This document shows, piece after piece, positions 23,998 to 32,428 of a stretch of 39,458 bases of DNA. The notes below the pieces were generated by a model that searched no databases, was not told where the DNA came from, and saw only the letters and a program-made list of their open reading frames with translations. Numbering within the stretch: position 1 is the stretch's first letter; each line of letters opens with the position of its first letter. Made by a program: the position numbers and the translations under genes. The stretch covers positions 1 to 39,458 of the forward strand of contig NZ_DASWPE010000173.1 in assembly GCF_036404135.1 (NCBI RefSeq), read 5' to 3'. Source of the DNA: Rhodopseudomonas_A sp036404135. GTDB lineage: Bacteria; Pseudomonadota; Alphaproteobacteria; Rhizobiales; Xanthobacteraceae.

Positions 23998-25662
23998 TCA
24001 GCGCAGGCTCGGCAGGTCGAGCTGCTTTTCCCGCGCGCAGTCGATCGCCAGATCATAGCCGGCGTCGGCGTGACGCATCACCCCGGTCGCCGGATCGTTC
24101 CACAGCACCCGGCCGATGCGCGTTGCCGCTTGCGGCGTGCCGTCGCAGACGATCACCATGCCGGCGTGCTGCGAGTAACCCATGCCGACGCCGCCGCCGT
24201 GATGCAGCGATACCCAGGTGGCGCCGCTCGCGCAATTCAGCAGCGCGTTGAGCAGCGGCCAGTCCGACACCGCGTCGGAGCCGTCCTTCATCGATTCGGT
24301 TTCGCGGTTCGGCGAAGCGACCGAGCCGGAATCCAGATGATCGCGGCCGACCACGATCGGCGCTTTCACTTCGCCGCGCGCCACCATCTCATTGAAGGCC
24401 AGCCCAAGCCGATGGCGGTCGCCGAGCCCGACCCAGCAAATCCGCGCCGGCAGTCCCTGGAACGCGATGCGCTCGCGCGCCATGTCGAGCCAGTGATGCA
24501 GCGCGGCGTTGTCCGGCAACAGCTCCTTGACCTTGGCGTCGGTGCGATAGATGTCCTCGGGATCGCCGGACAACGCCGCCCAGCGGAACGGCCCGATGCC
24601 GCGGCAGAACAGCGGCCGGATGTAGCCCGGCACGAAGCCGGGGAAATCGAACGCGTCGGTGACGCCTTCGTCGAGCGCCATCTGGCGAATGTTGTTGCCG
24701 TAATCGACCACCGGAATGCCGAGCCGGTGAAACGCCAGCATGGCGCGGACGTGTTCGGCCATCGATTGCTTGGCGGCTTTGGCCACCGCCGCCGGGTCGC
24801 TCTCGCGCCGCGATTGCCATTCGGAAAGGCTCCAACCTTTCGGCAGATAGCCGTTCACCGGATCATGCGCCGAGGTCTGGTCGGTGACGATGTCCGGCCG
24901 CACGCCGCGCCGCACCAGTTCGGGAAACACCTCGGCGGCGTTGCCGAGCAGCCCCACCGAGACGGGTTGGCCGTCGCGCGAAGCTCGCGCCATCATCTCC
25001 AGCGCTTCGTCGAGATTAGCAGCCTGGCGATCCAGATAGCGGGTGCGTAGCCGCATCTCGATCCGCGACGGCTGGCATTCGACGGCAAGACACGACGCGC
25101 CGGCCATCACCGCGGCCAGCGGCTGCGCGCCGCCCATGCCGCCGAGCCCGCCGGTGAGAATCCATTTGCCTTTGAGGTTGCCGCCGAAATGCTGGCGGCC
25201 GATCTCGACGAAGGTCTCGTAGGTGCCCTGGATGATGCCCTGGCTGCCGATATAGATCCACGACCCCGCGGTCATCTGGCCGTACATCATCAGGCCCTTG
25301 CGATCGAGCTCGGAAAAATGCTCCCAGGTCGCCCAATGCGGCACCAGATTGGAATTGGCAATCAGCACCCGCGGCGCGTCGGCATGGGTCTTGAACACAC
25401 CGACCGGCTTGCCGGATTGCACCAGCAGGGTTTCGTCGCCGTCGAGACGCCGCAACGTCGCAACGATCCGGTCGAAGCTCTCCCAGTCGCGCGCGGCGCG
25501 GCCGATGCCGCCATAGACCACGAGTTCGTTCGGCCGCTCGGCGACCTCGGGATCGAGATTGTTCATCAGCATCCGCAGCGGCGCCTCGGTCAGCCAGGAT
25601 TTGGCGGAAAGCTCAGGGCCGCGCGCGGCGCGGATGAGACGGGCGTTGTCGATGCGGGTCAT
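23998..25662 (-). CDS. hutU: Urocanate hydratase HutU
   Basis: A 554-residue urocanase that hydrates urocanate to 4-imidazolone-5-propionate using tightly bound NAD+. Near-family length (about 557). Motifs include NNLDPEVAERPNELVVYGG near residue 34, the Rossmann-like GGLGGMGGAQPLAAVMAG near 175, the urocanase signature FQGLPARICWVGLGDRHR near 445 with the expected active-site cysteine, and SLHHGGGVGMGYSQHAGM near 510. ATG 25662 has AAGGACC upstream; upstream in-frame codons are inside the hutI end. It starts 22 bases after hutI and is 10 bases before hutD. Confidence 0.96.
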   Translation of the reverse strand: MTRIDNARLIRAARGPELSAKSWLTEAPLRMLMNNLDPEVAERPNELVVYGGIGRAARDWESFDRIVATLRRLDGDETLLVQSGKPVGVFKTHADAPRVLIANSNLVPHWATWEHFSELDRKGLMMYGQMTAGSWIYIGSQGIIQGTYETFVEIGRQHFGGNLKGKWILTGGLGGMGGAQPLAAVMAGASCLAVECQPSRIEMRLRTRYLDRQAANLDEALEMMARASRDGQPVSVGLLGNAAEVFPELVRRGVRPDIVTDQTSAHDPVNGYLPKGWSLSEWQSRRESDPAAVAKAAKQSMAEHVRAMLAFHRLGIPVVDYGNNIRQMALDEGVTDAFDFPGFVPGYIRPLFCRGIGPFRWAALSGDPEDIYRTDAKVKELLPDNAALHHWLDMARERIAFQGLPARICWVGLGDRHRLGLAFNEMVARGEVKAPIVVGRDHLDSGSVASPNRETESMKDGSDAVSDWPLLNALLNCASGATWVSLHHGGGVGMGYSQHAGMVIVCDGTPQAATRIGRVLWNDPATGVMRHADAGYDLAIDCAREKQLDLPSLR

Positions 25663-25684
25663 GAGGCTTGGTCCTTGGCGGCGG

Positions 25685-26923
25685 TTAGTTGCGTGACGGC
25701 GCGGCGGCGTCGGGGATGCCGCGCCAAACCCGCGCATGCAGCGGATTGAAGCCGATGCGATAGACCAGCTCGGCGGGGCGCTCGATGTCCCAGATCGCGA
25801 GATCGCAGGATTTGCCGGCTTCGAGGCTGCCGATCTCTGCGAACAGCCCGAGCGCGCGCGCCGCTTCGCGCGTCACCGCGGCGATGCATTCGTCGACGGT
25901 GAGCCGGAACAGCGTGGCGCCCATGTTCATGGTCAACAGCAGCGAGGTCAGCGGCGAGGTGCCGGGATTGTTGTCGGTGGCGAGCGCGATTCCCACGCCG
26001 TGGCGGCGCATCGCGGCGATCGGCGGGGTTTGGGTTTCGCGGATGAAATAGAACGCGCCGGGCAACAGCACAGCCACGGTGCCGGCGCGCGCCATCGCGG
26101 CGACGCCGTCGTCGTCGGCGTATTCCAGATGGTCGGCCGACAGCGCGCCGAAGCGTGCGGCCAGCGCCGCGCCGTGCAGGTTCGACAGTTGATCGGCGTG
26201 CAGCCGCACCGGCAGACCGAGCGCGCGGGCCTTGGCAAATACCCGCGCCACCTGCTCGGGCGAGAACGCGATGTCCTCGCAGAACGCGTCGACCGCGTCG
26301 GCGAGGCCGTCGGCTGCGATCGCCGGCAGCATGGTCTCGCACACCGCGTCGATGTAGCGGTCCTTGTCGCCGGACATCTCCGGCGCCACCGCATGCGCGC
26401 CGAGAAAGCTGGTGCGCACCGTCACCGCGCGGTGATCCGCGAGACGGCGCGCGGCCTGCAACTGCCGCCGCTCGGTGGCAAGCTCGAGGCCGTAGCCGGA
26501 TTTGATCTCGAGCGTGGTGACGCCTTCGGCGATCAATGCGTCGAGCCGCGGCAGTGCGGCGGCGACCAGCGCCGCGGTGTCGGCTTGCCGCGTCGCGTTC
26601 ACCGTTGCTACGATGCCGCCGCCGGCGCGGGCGATCTCTTCATAGCTGGCGCCGGCGAGCCGCCGCTCGAATTCATCGGCGCGGTTGCCGCCATAGACCA
26701 GATGGGTGTGGCAATCGATCAGGCCCGGCGTGATCCAGCGCCCGCCGCAGTCGATCCGCTCGCGCGCCTCAAGAGCCGCCGGCGCCTCGGCGGCGGCGCC
26801 GGCATAGACGATGCGGCCGTCGCGGCTGGCGATCAGCCCGTGTTCGATCAGGCCGAGGCCTTCGCGCGACGGCGCCAGCGTCGCCAGGCGGCAGCGGTGC
26901 CAGATCCGATCCACGACACTCAT
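25685..26923 (-). CDS. hutI: Imidazolonepropionase HutI
   Basis: A 412-residue amidohydrolase-superfamily imidazolonepropionase, which hydrolyses 4-imidazolone-5-propionate to N-formimino-L-glutamate. Metal and substrate motifs are IDCHTHLVYGGNRADEFERR near residue 70, EIKSGYGL near 139, FLGAHAVAPE near 173, LHADQLSN near 240, and ALATDNNPGTSPL near 312. Length is standard. It is the first gene of the leftward hutI-hutU-hutD operon, divergent from hutF across a 103-base region holding a HutC-like operator. Confidence 0.95.
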   Translation of the reverse strand: MSVVDRIWHRCRLATLAPSREGLGLIEHGLIASRDGRIVYAGAAAEAPAALEARERIDCGGRWITPGLIDCHTHLVYGGNRADEFERRLAGASYEEIARAGGGIVATVNATRQADTAALVAAALPRLDALIAEGVTTLEIKSGYGLELATERRQLQAARRLADHRAVTVRTSFLGAHAVAPEMSGDKDRYIDAVCETMLPAIAADGLADAVDAFCEDIAFSPEQVARVFAKARALGLPVRLHADQLSNLHGAALAARFGALSADHLEYADDDGVAAMARAGTVAVLLPGAFYFIRETQTPPIAAMRRHGVGIALATDNNPGTSPLTSLLLTMNMGATLFRLTVDECIAAVTREAARALGLFAEIGSLEAGKSCDLAIWDIERPAELVYRIGFNPLHARVWRGIPDAAAPSRN

Positions 26924-26948
26924 GACGGCGATCCCAGATGCGAGGCGC

Positions 26949-26977
26949 TTGGCAGGCGATCCATTTGTCTATACATA
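26949..26977 (+). promoter_or_regulatory. Probable sigma-70 promoter of hutF
   Basis: TTGGCA at 26949-26954 and TACATA at 26972-26977 are separated by exactly 17 bases, a good housekeeping-type promoter pointing at hutF, with the GTG start about 50 bases downstream of the -10. The HutC-like operator covers the -10 box and the end of the spacer, so repressor binding would block polymerase directly. Confidence 0.55.
26964..26977. promoter_or_regulatory. HutC-like operator between hutI and hutF
   Basis: TTTGTCTATACATA shares a 10-base identical core (TGTCTATACA) with the sites at 19598-19607 and, inverted, 32091-32100. It sits in the middle of the divergent hutI/hutF region and overlaps the hutF -10 box. 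HutC itself is encoded just downstream of hutF, giving autorepression. Confidence 0.8.
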
Positions 26978-27026
26978 TTTGAGGAGCCGTCGTCTGTCCA
27001 GTCCACGGCGAGCATCGGAGGCCTGG

Positions 27027-28385
27027 GTGTCCGGATTATTCTTTGAGGATGCGCTGCTGCCGCAGGGCTGGGCGAAAAACGTCCGGCTGCTGATCGAGGC
27101 CGGTCGCTTCGCCTTCATCGAGAGCGGCGCCGCGCCGCAGCCCGGCGACGAGCGGCACCGCATCGGCCTGCCGGGGATCTGCAATCTGCACAGCCACGCC
27201 TTTCAGCGCGGCATGGCGGGGCTTGCCGAAGTCAGAAGCGCGTCGACCGACAGTTTCTGGAGCTGGCGCGAGCTGATGTATCGCTTCGTCGGCCGCATCA
27301 GCCCGGACGATATCGAAGCGGTGGCGGCGCAGGCCTATGTCGAGATGCTGGAGAAGGGCTTCACCCGGGTCGGCGAATTCCACTACATCCATCACGACAT
27401 ATCCGGCGCGGCTTACGACAACATCGCCGAACTGGCGGAGCGGATCGCGGCGTCCGCGCAGGCGACCGGCATCGGCCTGACGCTGCTGCCGGTGTTCTAC
27501 GCCCATGCCGGTTTCGGCGGCCGCGATCCGAGCCCGGCGCAGCGCCGCTTCGTCAATAGCATCGACGGATTTGCGCGGCTGCTCGAGGCGAGCCGCCGCG
27601 CGGTGGCCGCAGTGCCGGGCGCCGTGGTCGGGGTGGCGCCGCATTCGCTGCGCGCGGTGAGCGCGGACGAACTCGCCGCCGTGCTGGCGCTCGCCGGCGA
27701 TGCACCGATTCACATCCATGTCGCCGAGCAGGTTCTGGAAGTTGAAGAATGCCTGGCGTTTCACGGGCAACGGCCGCTGCAATGGCTGCTCGACCACGCG
27801 CCGGTCGACCGCCGCTGGTGCCTGGTCCATGCCACCCACGCTTCGGCTGACGAGTTGGCGCGCACAGCGGCGAGCGGCGCGGTGGTCGGGCTGTGTCCGA
27901 TCACCGAGGCCAATCTCGGCGACGGCATTTTCGACGCGCCGCGCCTGCTCGGCGCCGGGGGCCGCTACGGCATCGGCTCGGATTCCAACGTGCAGATCGG
28001 GCTTGCCGATGAATTGCGGCTGCTGGAATACGGCCAGCGGCTCGCGCAGCGCACCCGCAACGTCATGGCGCACGGACAAGCTTCCACCGGCCGCGCGCTG
28101 TTCGACGCCGCGCTGCAAGGCGGCGCGCAGGCGCTCGGCCTCGCCAGCGCCGGCCTGCAGGAAGCCGCGCCGGCCGATCTGATCAGCCTCGATGCCGGCC
28201 ATATCGCGCTGGCCGGCCGCGGCGGCGACGCGATCCTCGACGGCTGGATTTTTGCAGGGCAACAGACGCCGGTCGACTGCGTCTGGGCCGCCGGCCGCAA
28301 GCTGGTCAGCGGCGGCCGGCATCACGACCGCGACGCGGTGGCGCGGCGATTCAAAAACACCCTGGAGCGATTGTTGGCGGCATGA
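27027..28385 (+). CDS. hutF: Formimidoylglutamate deiminase HutF
   Basis: A 452-residue amidohydrolase-superfamily enzyme that deiminates N-formimino-L-glutamate to N-formyl-L-glutamate and ammonia. The start is GTG 27027 with GGAGG five bases upstream, giving MSGLFFEDALLPQGWAKNVR. Motifs are ICNLHSHAFQRGMAG near residue 50, GEFHYIHHD near 115, IHIHVAEQ near 230 and GIGSDSNVQIGLADELRLLE near 315. These fit HutF rather than HutI. The product needs a deformylase (HutG) that is not seen in the window. It overlaps hutC by 4 bases (ATGA). Confidence 0.93.
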   Translation: MSGLFFEDALLPQGWAKNVRLLIEAGRFAFIESGAAPQPGDERHRIGLPGICNLHSHAFQRGMAGLAEVRSASTDSFWSWRELMYRFVGRISPDDIEAVAAQAYVEMLEKGFTRVGEFHYIHHDISGAAYDNIAELAERIAASAQATGIGLTLLPVFYAHAGFGGRDPSPAQRRFVNSIDGFARLLEASRRAVAAVPGAVVGVAPHSLRAVSADELAAVLALAGDAPIHIHVAEQVLEVEECLAFHGQRPLQWLLDHAPVDRRWCLVHATHASADELARTAASGAVVGLCPITEANLGDGIFDAPRLLGAGGRYGIGSDSNVQIGLADELRLLEYGQRLAQRTRNVMAHGQASTGRALFDAALQGGAQALGLASAGLQEAAPADLISLDAGHIALAGRGGDAILDGWIFAGQQTPVDCVWAAGRKLVSGGRHHDRDAVARRFKNTLERLLAA

Positions 28386-29113
28386 GCATCGAGCAAAAGC
28401 CGGCCGGGACGGTGGCGCTGTATCAGCGCATCCGCACCGATCTCGAAACCCGGATCCTGTCCGGCGAGTGGCCGCCGGGCTACCGCGTGCCGTTCGAGCA
28501 CGAGCTGATGGAATCCTATGCCTGCTCGCGGATGACCGTGAACAAGGTGCTGTCCGCGCTGGCCGCGGCGGGCCTCGTGGTGCGCCGCCGCCGCGCCGGC
28601 AGCTTCGTGTCGCGGCCGCGCGCGCAATCCGCGATCCTGCAGATTCCCGACCTCAAGGCCGAGGTCGAGAAGCGCGGCGAACGCTACGGCTTCAAGCTGC
28701 TCAAGCTGACCAAACGGATCGCCACCGCGCACGACAAGGCCCGGCTCGCGCTCGGCGCCCGCGACGTCGTGCTGGCGCTGCGCTGCCGGCACGAGGCCGA
28801 CGGCGAGCCGTTCGCGATCGAGGACCGGCTGATCAACCCGCAGGCGGTGCCGGCCGCCTTGCAGCAGGATTTTTCCGTGACGCCGCCGAACAGCTGGCTG
28901 GTCGGCCAGGTGCCGTGGACCGAGGCCGAGCATCGCATCATCGCCTGCAACGCCGAGGGCACCGACGCCGCGGATCTGAAGATCGACCCCGGCACCGCCT
29001 GCCTGGTGATCGAACGCAAAACCTGGCGCAACGGCGAGCCGATCACCGCGGTGCGGCTGACCCATCCCGGCCATCTCTACAATCTGATCGCGCGGTTCAC
29101 CCCGGCCGGGTGA
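28382..29113 (+). CDS. hutC: Histidine-utilisation repressor HutC (GntR family)
   Basis: A 243-residue GntR/HutC regulator. The N-terminal winged HTH (about residues 9-78) includes LSGEWPPGYRVPFEHELMES near 26 and CSRMTVNKVLSALAAAGLVV near 49, then a UTRA ligand-binding domain with DVVLALRCRHEADGEPFAIE near 128 and EAEHRIIACNAEGTDA near 181. HutC proteins repress hut genes and are released by urocanate. The start overlaps the hutF stop as ATGA, so repressor and enzyme are made together. Three matching operators in this window give its probable local regulon. Confidence 0.93.
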   Translation: MSIEQKPAGTVALYQRIRTDLETRILSGEWPPGYRVPFEHELMESYACSRMTVNKVLSALAAAGLVVRRRRAGSFVSRPRAQSAILQIPDLKAEVEKRGERYGFKLLKLTKRIATAHDKARLALGARDVVLALRCRHEADGEPFAIEDRLINPQAVPAALQQDFSVTPPNSWLVGQVPWTEAEHRIIACNAEGTDAADLKIDPGTACLVIERKTWRNGEPITAVRLTHPGHLYNLIARFTPAG

Positions 29114-29187
29114 GCGAACAGCATGGCGATTCGAAGATAACGTCATTCCGCTCTGAATGTCTGACCGAGCGAGCAAAATCGGGAGGG

Positions 29188-29298
29188 CGTCATTGCGAGC
29201 CGAAGGCGGCGCGTAGCGCCGACCGAAGAGCGAAGCAATCCAGGGGCTCCCTGTGGAGCCCCTGGATTGCTTCGTCGCAAGAGCTCCTCGCAATGACG
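29188..29298. repeat. Palindromic intergenic repeat, copy 3
   Basis: A 111-base copy of the CGTCATTGCGAGC ... GCTCCTCGCAATGACG element with arms GCGAAGCAATCCAGGGGCTCC and its complement (given within 21 letters only in outline), the most symmetric of the three. It lies between the convergent ends of hutC and the transporter binding-protein gene, where its strong hairpin may act as a bidirectional terminator. Confidence 0.9.
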
Positions 29299-29342
29299 GG
29301 TCGACCGCCCGATGCCGTTGATCAATCTGACGCCGCAGCGAA

Positions 29343-30386
29343 CTACTTCTTTCTGGCGGCGTCGACGAAGCGGTTGGTCCACAGATCGTTATCGGAGCCC
29401 GCGGCGTCGAACTCCTTGCCGAAGTTGCTGCCGACCTCCTTGGAAAACGTCAGCAGGTTCTGGAAGCTCTTGGTATCGAGCTGACCGCCGCTGGCCACCC
29501 CGCTACGCATCGCCGCGATCGCGGCGACAATCGACTCTGGCTCGGCCTTGGCGAAGAACTGTTTCTGAATCGCCAGCGCAGTGGGCTCCGGCCTGTCGGT
29601 GAGCGCAACACTTGCCGCCTGCAGCGCGCGGGCGGTCTTGGTGATCAGCTCGGCGGTCTTGGCGTCGATCGGCTGCTTCGCCGCCAGTACCAGATAGGGC
29701 TGATCGGCGAGCAGCGGGAAGTCGTCGCCGAGCGACACCAACACCACGCCGCTGCCGGCCTTGGCCGCCAGATAGCCTTCCGGCGGCGACAGCACGAAGG
29801 CGTCGATGCGTTTGTTCTCGAGTGCGGCCTGCAGCGCCACCGGATTGCCGACCTGCGCCACCTTGATATCGGCCTTGGGATCGAGCCCGCCCTTGGCGGC
29901 GAGCCAGCGCGCCGCGGTCTCCTGGGTGCCCCCGATCGCCGCGACGCCGACCACCGCGCCCTTCAGCGCGGCGAGCCGCTTTTGCAACGGATCGTCCTTT
30001 GTCACCTTGGCGGCTTCGAGAAACGCCGGCGACACCACGAGTTGCAGCGTCACCTTCGACATCAGCGTGTAGACGATTTCGAACGGCTGGCCCTTGGCGG
30101 CGGCGCGCAGCACGGTCTCGGAGCCGACCGCCGCGAGATCGATATCGCCGGAATCAAGTGCGGCGAGTGCCGCGGAATCGCCGCCCGGCATCATCACCCC
30201 AGTCGCATTCAGGCCCTCGGGCGCAAACGTATTCAGCGCGCGCGCCGCCCACAGCGGCAGGAAGCTCAGCGTCGAGACCCCCTGCCCGATCCGCACGCTC
30301 TGTTGCGCCGACGCCAGTTGCGGCAGCAGCGACAGCGTCGCGGCCAGCACCGCCGCGGCAGTCAGTTTGGCAATCGATCGCATCAT
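29343..30386 (-). CDS. NitT/TauT-type substrate-binding protein, HutC-linked
   Basis: A 347-residue periplasmic binding protein with a signal peptide (MMRSIAKLTAAAVLAATLSL, cleavage after ASA). The mature part runs QQSVRIGQGVSTLSFLPLWA, GGDSAALAALDSGDIDLAAV near residue 70, and KGAVVGVAAIGGTQETAARW near 143, typical of NMT1/SsuA-like proteins. Two adjacent ATGs (30386, 30383) follow GAGAGG; the second has better spacing. It is the last gene of a leftward ATPase-permease-binding protein operon with a HutC-like operator at its head. Histidine, urocanate or a related compound is the likely ligand. That would be unusual, as known hut uptake uses other transporter types. Confidence 0.85.
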   Translation of the reverse strand: MMRSIAKLTAAAVLAATLSLLPQLASAQQSVRIGQGVSTLSFLPLWAARALNTFAPEGLNATGVMMPGGDSAALAALDSGDIDLAAVGSETVLRAAAKGQPFEIVYTLMSKVTLQLVVSPAFLEAAKVTKDDPLQKRLAALKGAVVGVAAIGGTQETAARWLAAKGGLDPKADIKVAQVGNPVALQAALENKRIDAFVLSPPEGYLAAKAGSGVVLVSLGDDFPLLADQPYLVLAAKQPIDAKTAELITKTARALQAASVALTDRPEPTALAIQKQFFAKAEPESIVAAIAAMRSGVASGGQLDTKSFQNLLTFSKEVGSNFGKEFDAAGSDNDLWTNRFVDAARKK

Positions 30387-30408
30387 GGGCCTCTCACTTT
30401 GAACGGCA

Positions 30409-31245
30409 TCAGATATCGCTCGGCCCCTGGCCGGAGGGTTTGCGCCAGCGCAGCAACCGCCGTTCCAGCCGGCCGGTGACGGCATTGGCGCCGACCACGA
30501 AGGCCAGCAGGATGACGATGCCGGCGAACACCCCGGCCGGATCATAGGTCGCCGAGGCCTCGTGGATGAAAAGGCCGAGGCCTTCAATCGACGAGGTGAA
30601 CTCGCCAACGATGACGCCGATCACCGCATAGGGCACCGCCATCCGCATGCCGAGGATCACATAGGGCGCCGCGGCCGGCAGATAGACGTGATAGGTCAGC
30701 TGCCGCTGGTTGGCCCCCATCACCAGCGCCAGATTGACCACTTCGCGGTCGACGCCGCGCACCCCGGCATAGACGTTATAGAACACCAGAAAGAACACCA
30801 TGATCGAGGCCAGCGCCACCTTGGAGCCGACCCCGATGCCGAACCAGATGATGAACAAGGGCGCCAGCGCGATCTTCGGCACGCCGTAAAACGCCATCAC
30901 ATAGGGCTCGAAGATCCGCGCCAACCGCGGCGAACGCCCCAGCGCATAGCCGCCGACGATGCCGGCGGCGACGCCGATGCCGTAACCCATCACCAGCTCC
31001 TGGCCGGTGGTCCACAGATGCGGATAGATCTCGCCGGAGGCGAACAATTCGTAGAGCCGCAGCATGATCGCGGTCGGCTTGCTGATGTAGATCTCCTTGA
31101 TCAGCCGGCCCGACGCCCATTGCCAGAACGCCAACAGCGCGAGGCCCGGCAGCAGCACCAGCAGCCGCTGCGCCCATTCGCGGCGCAGCGGCGGCGCCGC
31201 GGAGGCCTGGTCGGACGCGAGACGATCAGCGACGGCGTCGTTCAT
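30409..31245 (-). CDS. NitT/TauT-type ABC transporter permease, HutC-linked
   Basis: A 278-residue permease of the SsuC/TauC type with about six membrane segments (first LLVLLPGLALLAFWQWASG near residue 27). The EAA loop region VMGANQRQLTYHVYLPAAAP is near 178. The ATG at 31245 overlaps the ATPase stop as ATGA and is preferred to an in-frame ATG 21 codons upstream that lies inside the ATPase gene. It pairs with the neighbouring ATPase and binding protein. Confidence 0.88.
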   Translation of the reverse strand: MNDAVADRLASDQASAAPPLRREWAQRLLVLLPGLALLAFWQWASGRLIKEIYISKPTAIMLRLYELFASGEIYPHLWTTGQELVMGYGIGVAAGIVGGYALGRSPRLARIFEPYVMAFYGVPKIALAPLFIIWFGIGVGSKVALASIMVFFLVFYNVYAGVRGVDREVVNLALVMGANQRQLTYHVYLPAAAPYVILGMRMAVPYAVIGVIVGEFTSSIEGLGLFIHEASATYDPAGVFAGIVILLAFVVGANAVTGRLERRLLRWRKPSGQGPSDI

Positions 31246-32054
31246 GAGCGGGCGTCCATCTCGGGGGCGCGGTGCCGGATCTCGATCTGCGAGCGGAATA
31301 CCGACCACACCGCGTCGTAGGCCGCCTCATAGCCCGGATTGCGGAACGGCTCGAACACGTCGCGCGGCCGCGCCAGCTCGATCGGAATGGTCGCCAACAG
31401 ATGCGACGGCCGCTGCCCCATGATCACCACGCTGTCCGCCAGCACCACCGCTTCGGTGATGTCGTGGGTGACGAACAGGATGGTGGCGCCGGCGTTCTGC
31501 GCCAGCATCTGCAAATCGTGCTGCATCACCATCCGGGTCTGCGCGTCGAGCGCGCCGAACGGCTCGTCCATCAGGATCACGTCGGGCCGGTAGATCAGCG
31601 TGCGGGCGATCGAGCCGCGCTTCTGCATGCCGCCGGACAATTGACTCGGAAAGTAGTCCTCGAAGCCGCCGAGCCCGACCGACTGCAATGCTTCGGCGAC
31701 CCGCTGCCGGCGCTCGGCCGGCGCAACGCCGCGCAACAGCAGCGGCAGTTCGACGTTCTCGGAAAGCGTCTTCCAGGGAAACAATTGCGCCTGCTGCGGC
31801 ACGAAGCCGACCTCGCGATTGACCGCGTCGATGGCGCGGCCCCGGTGCCGCACCCTGCCGCGCGTGGGCTTGAGCAACCCGGCGGCCATCTGCAGCAAGG
31901 TGCTCTTGCCGCAGCCCGAGGGGCCGATCACCGCGACGAATTGGCCGCTGCCGACCTCGAAGGAGAGGCCGTCCAGCACCCGGATCGCGGCGCTGTGGCC
32001 CGGCGCGGGAAAATCCTGGCCGATATCCTCGAAGGCAAGAACGGCGTCACTCAT
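31242..32054 (-). CDS. NitT/TauT-type ABC transporter ATP-binding protein, HutC-linked
   Basis: A 270-residue SsuB/TauB-type ATPase. Walker A is VIGPSGCGKSTLLQMAAGLL near residue 42, the Q-loop is VGFVPQQAQLFPWKTLSENV near 77, the signature is LSGGMQKRGSIARTLIY near 138, Walker B is VILMDEPFGALDAQTRMV near 158, and the switch histidine is in ILFVTHDITEAV near 192. The ribosome site is weak: GAGGAG lies 12 bases from the ATG. It is the first gene of the operon, 35 bases downstream of the HutC-like operator. Confidence 0.88.
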   Translation of the reverse strand: MSDAVLAFEDIGQDFPAPGHSAAIRVLDGLSFEVGSGQFVAVIGPSGCGKSTLLQMAAGLLKPTRGRVRHRGRAIDAVNREVGFVPQQAQLFPWKTLSENVELPLLLRGVAPAERRQRVAEALQSVGLGGFEDYFPSQLSGGMQKRGSIARTLIYRPDVILMDEPFGALDAQTRMVMQHDLQMLAQNAGATILFVTHDITEAVVLADSVVIMGQRPSHLLATIPIELARPRDVFEPFRNPGYEAAYDAVWSVFRSQIEIRHRAPEMDARS

Positions 32055-32088
32055 ATTTTAGCGCGGCTCCTCACCATGGGCGATCCGA

Positions 32089-32102
32089 CTTGTATAGACA
32101 TA
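32089..32102. promoter_or_regulatory. HutC-like operator upstream of the ABC transporter operon
   Basis: CTTGTATAGACATA, read on the minus strand, carries TGTCTATACA, the same core as at hutH and hutI/hutF. It sits 35 bases upstream of the ATPase start. This ties the transporter to histidine metabolism. It is about 3 kb from hutC itself. Confidence 0.75.
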
Positions 32103-32428
32103 ATCGGGCGCCGCCTCCGGGCGCAAGGACAGAAGAGAAGCAGCGGCTGCGCAATTGCAAGGCAGCGCGACGCGCCGGTCCCATGCTTCGGCACCGCCCG
32201 CGCCGCCGCCAGCTCCGCGCGCAGTCAATCAGCGGCGGTCATGATCCTGCAGGTGAGGCGCTGCCGCGTGCGCAGGCGCGCGGGCTGACAGCGATCGATC
32301 GGGGCGAGGGCAGAGAGCGCGGCGCGAGGCACGCAATCGGCAATTGGCCGGCGGCCGGCGGCCGGCGGCCGGCGGCCGACAAATTCGCCCGGCGGGCCCG
32401 CTTCAACCGTCTAACTGTTTGATTTGAA
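32103..32428. other. Gene-free spacer between the hut transporter and tRNA-Phe
   Basis: About 326 bases of GC-rich sequence. It holds the upstream promoter zone of the leftward transporter operon, the GGCCGGC tandem repeat and the 3' side of tRNA-Phe. An open frame on the plus strand beginning near 32090 is arginine/proline-rich and looks spurious. No other gene or RNA is recognised. Confidence 0.6.
32346..32378. repeat. GGCCGGC short tandem repeat
   Basis: Four full head-to-tail copies of GGCCGGC and a partial fifth (GGCCG), about 50 bases from the tRNA-Phe 3' end. The 7-base unit is self-complementary in part, so it can form hairpins and slip in replication. Confidence 0.9.

Noticed and set aside
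32090..32422. A 110-codon plus-strand frame upstream of tRNA-Phe
   Set aside because: Low-complexity Arg/Pro/Ala composition, runs through the GGCCGGC repeat, no ribosome site.
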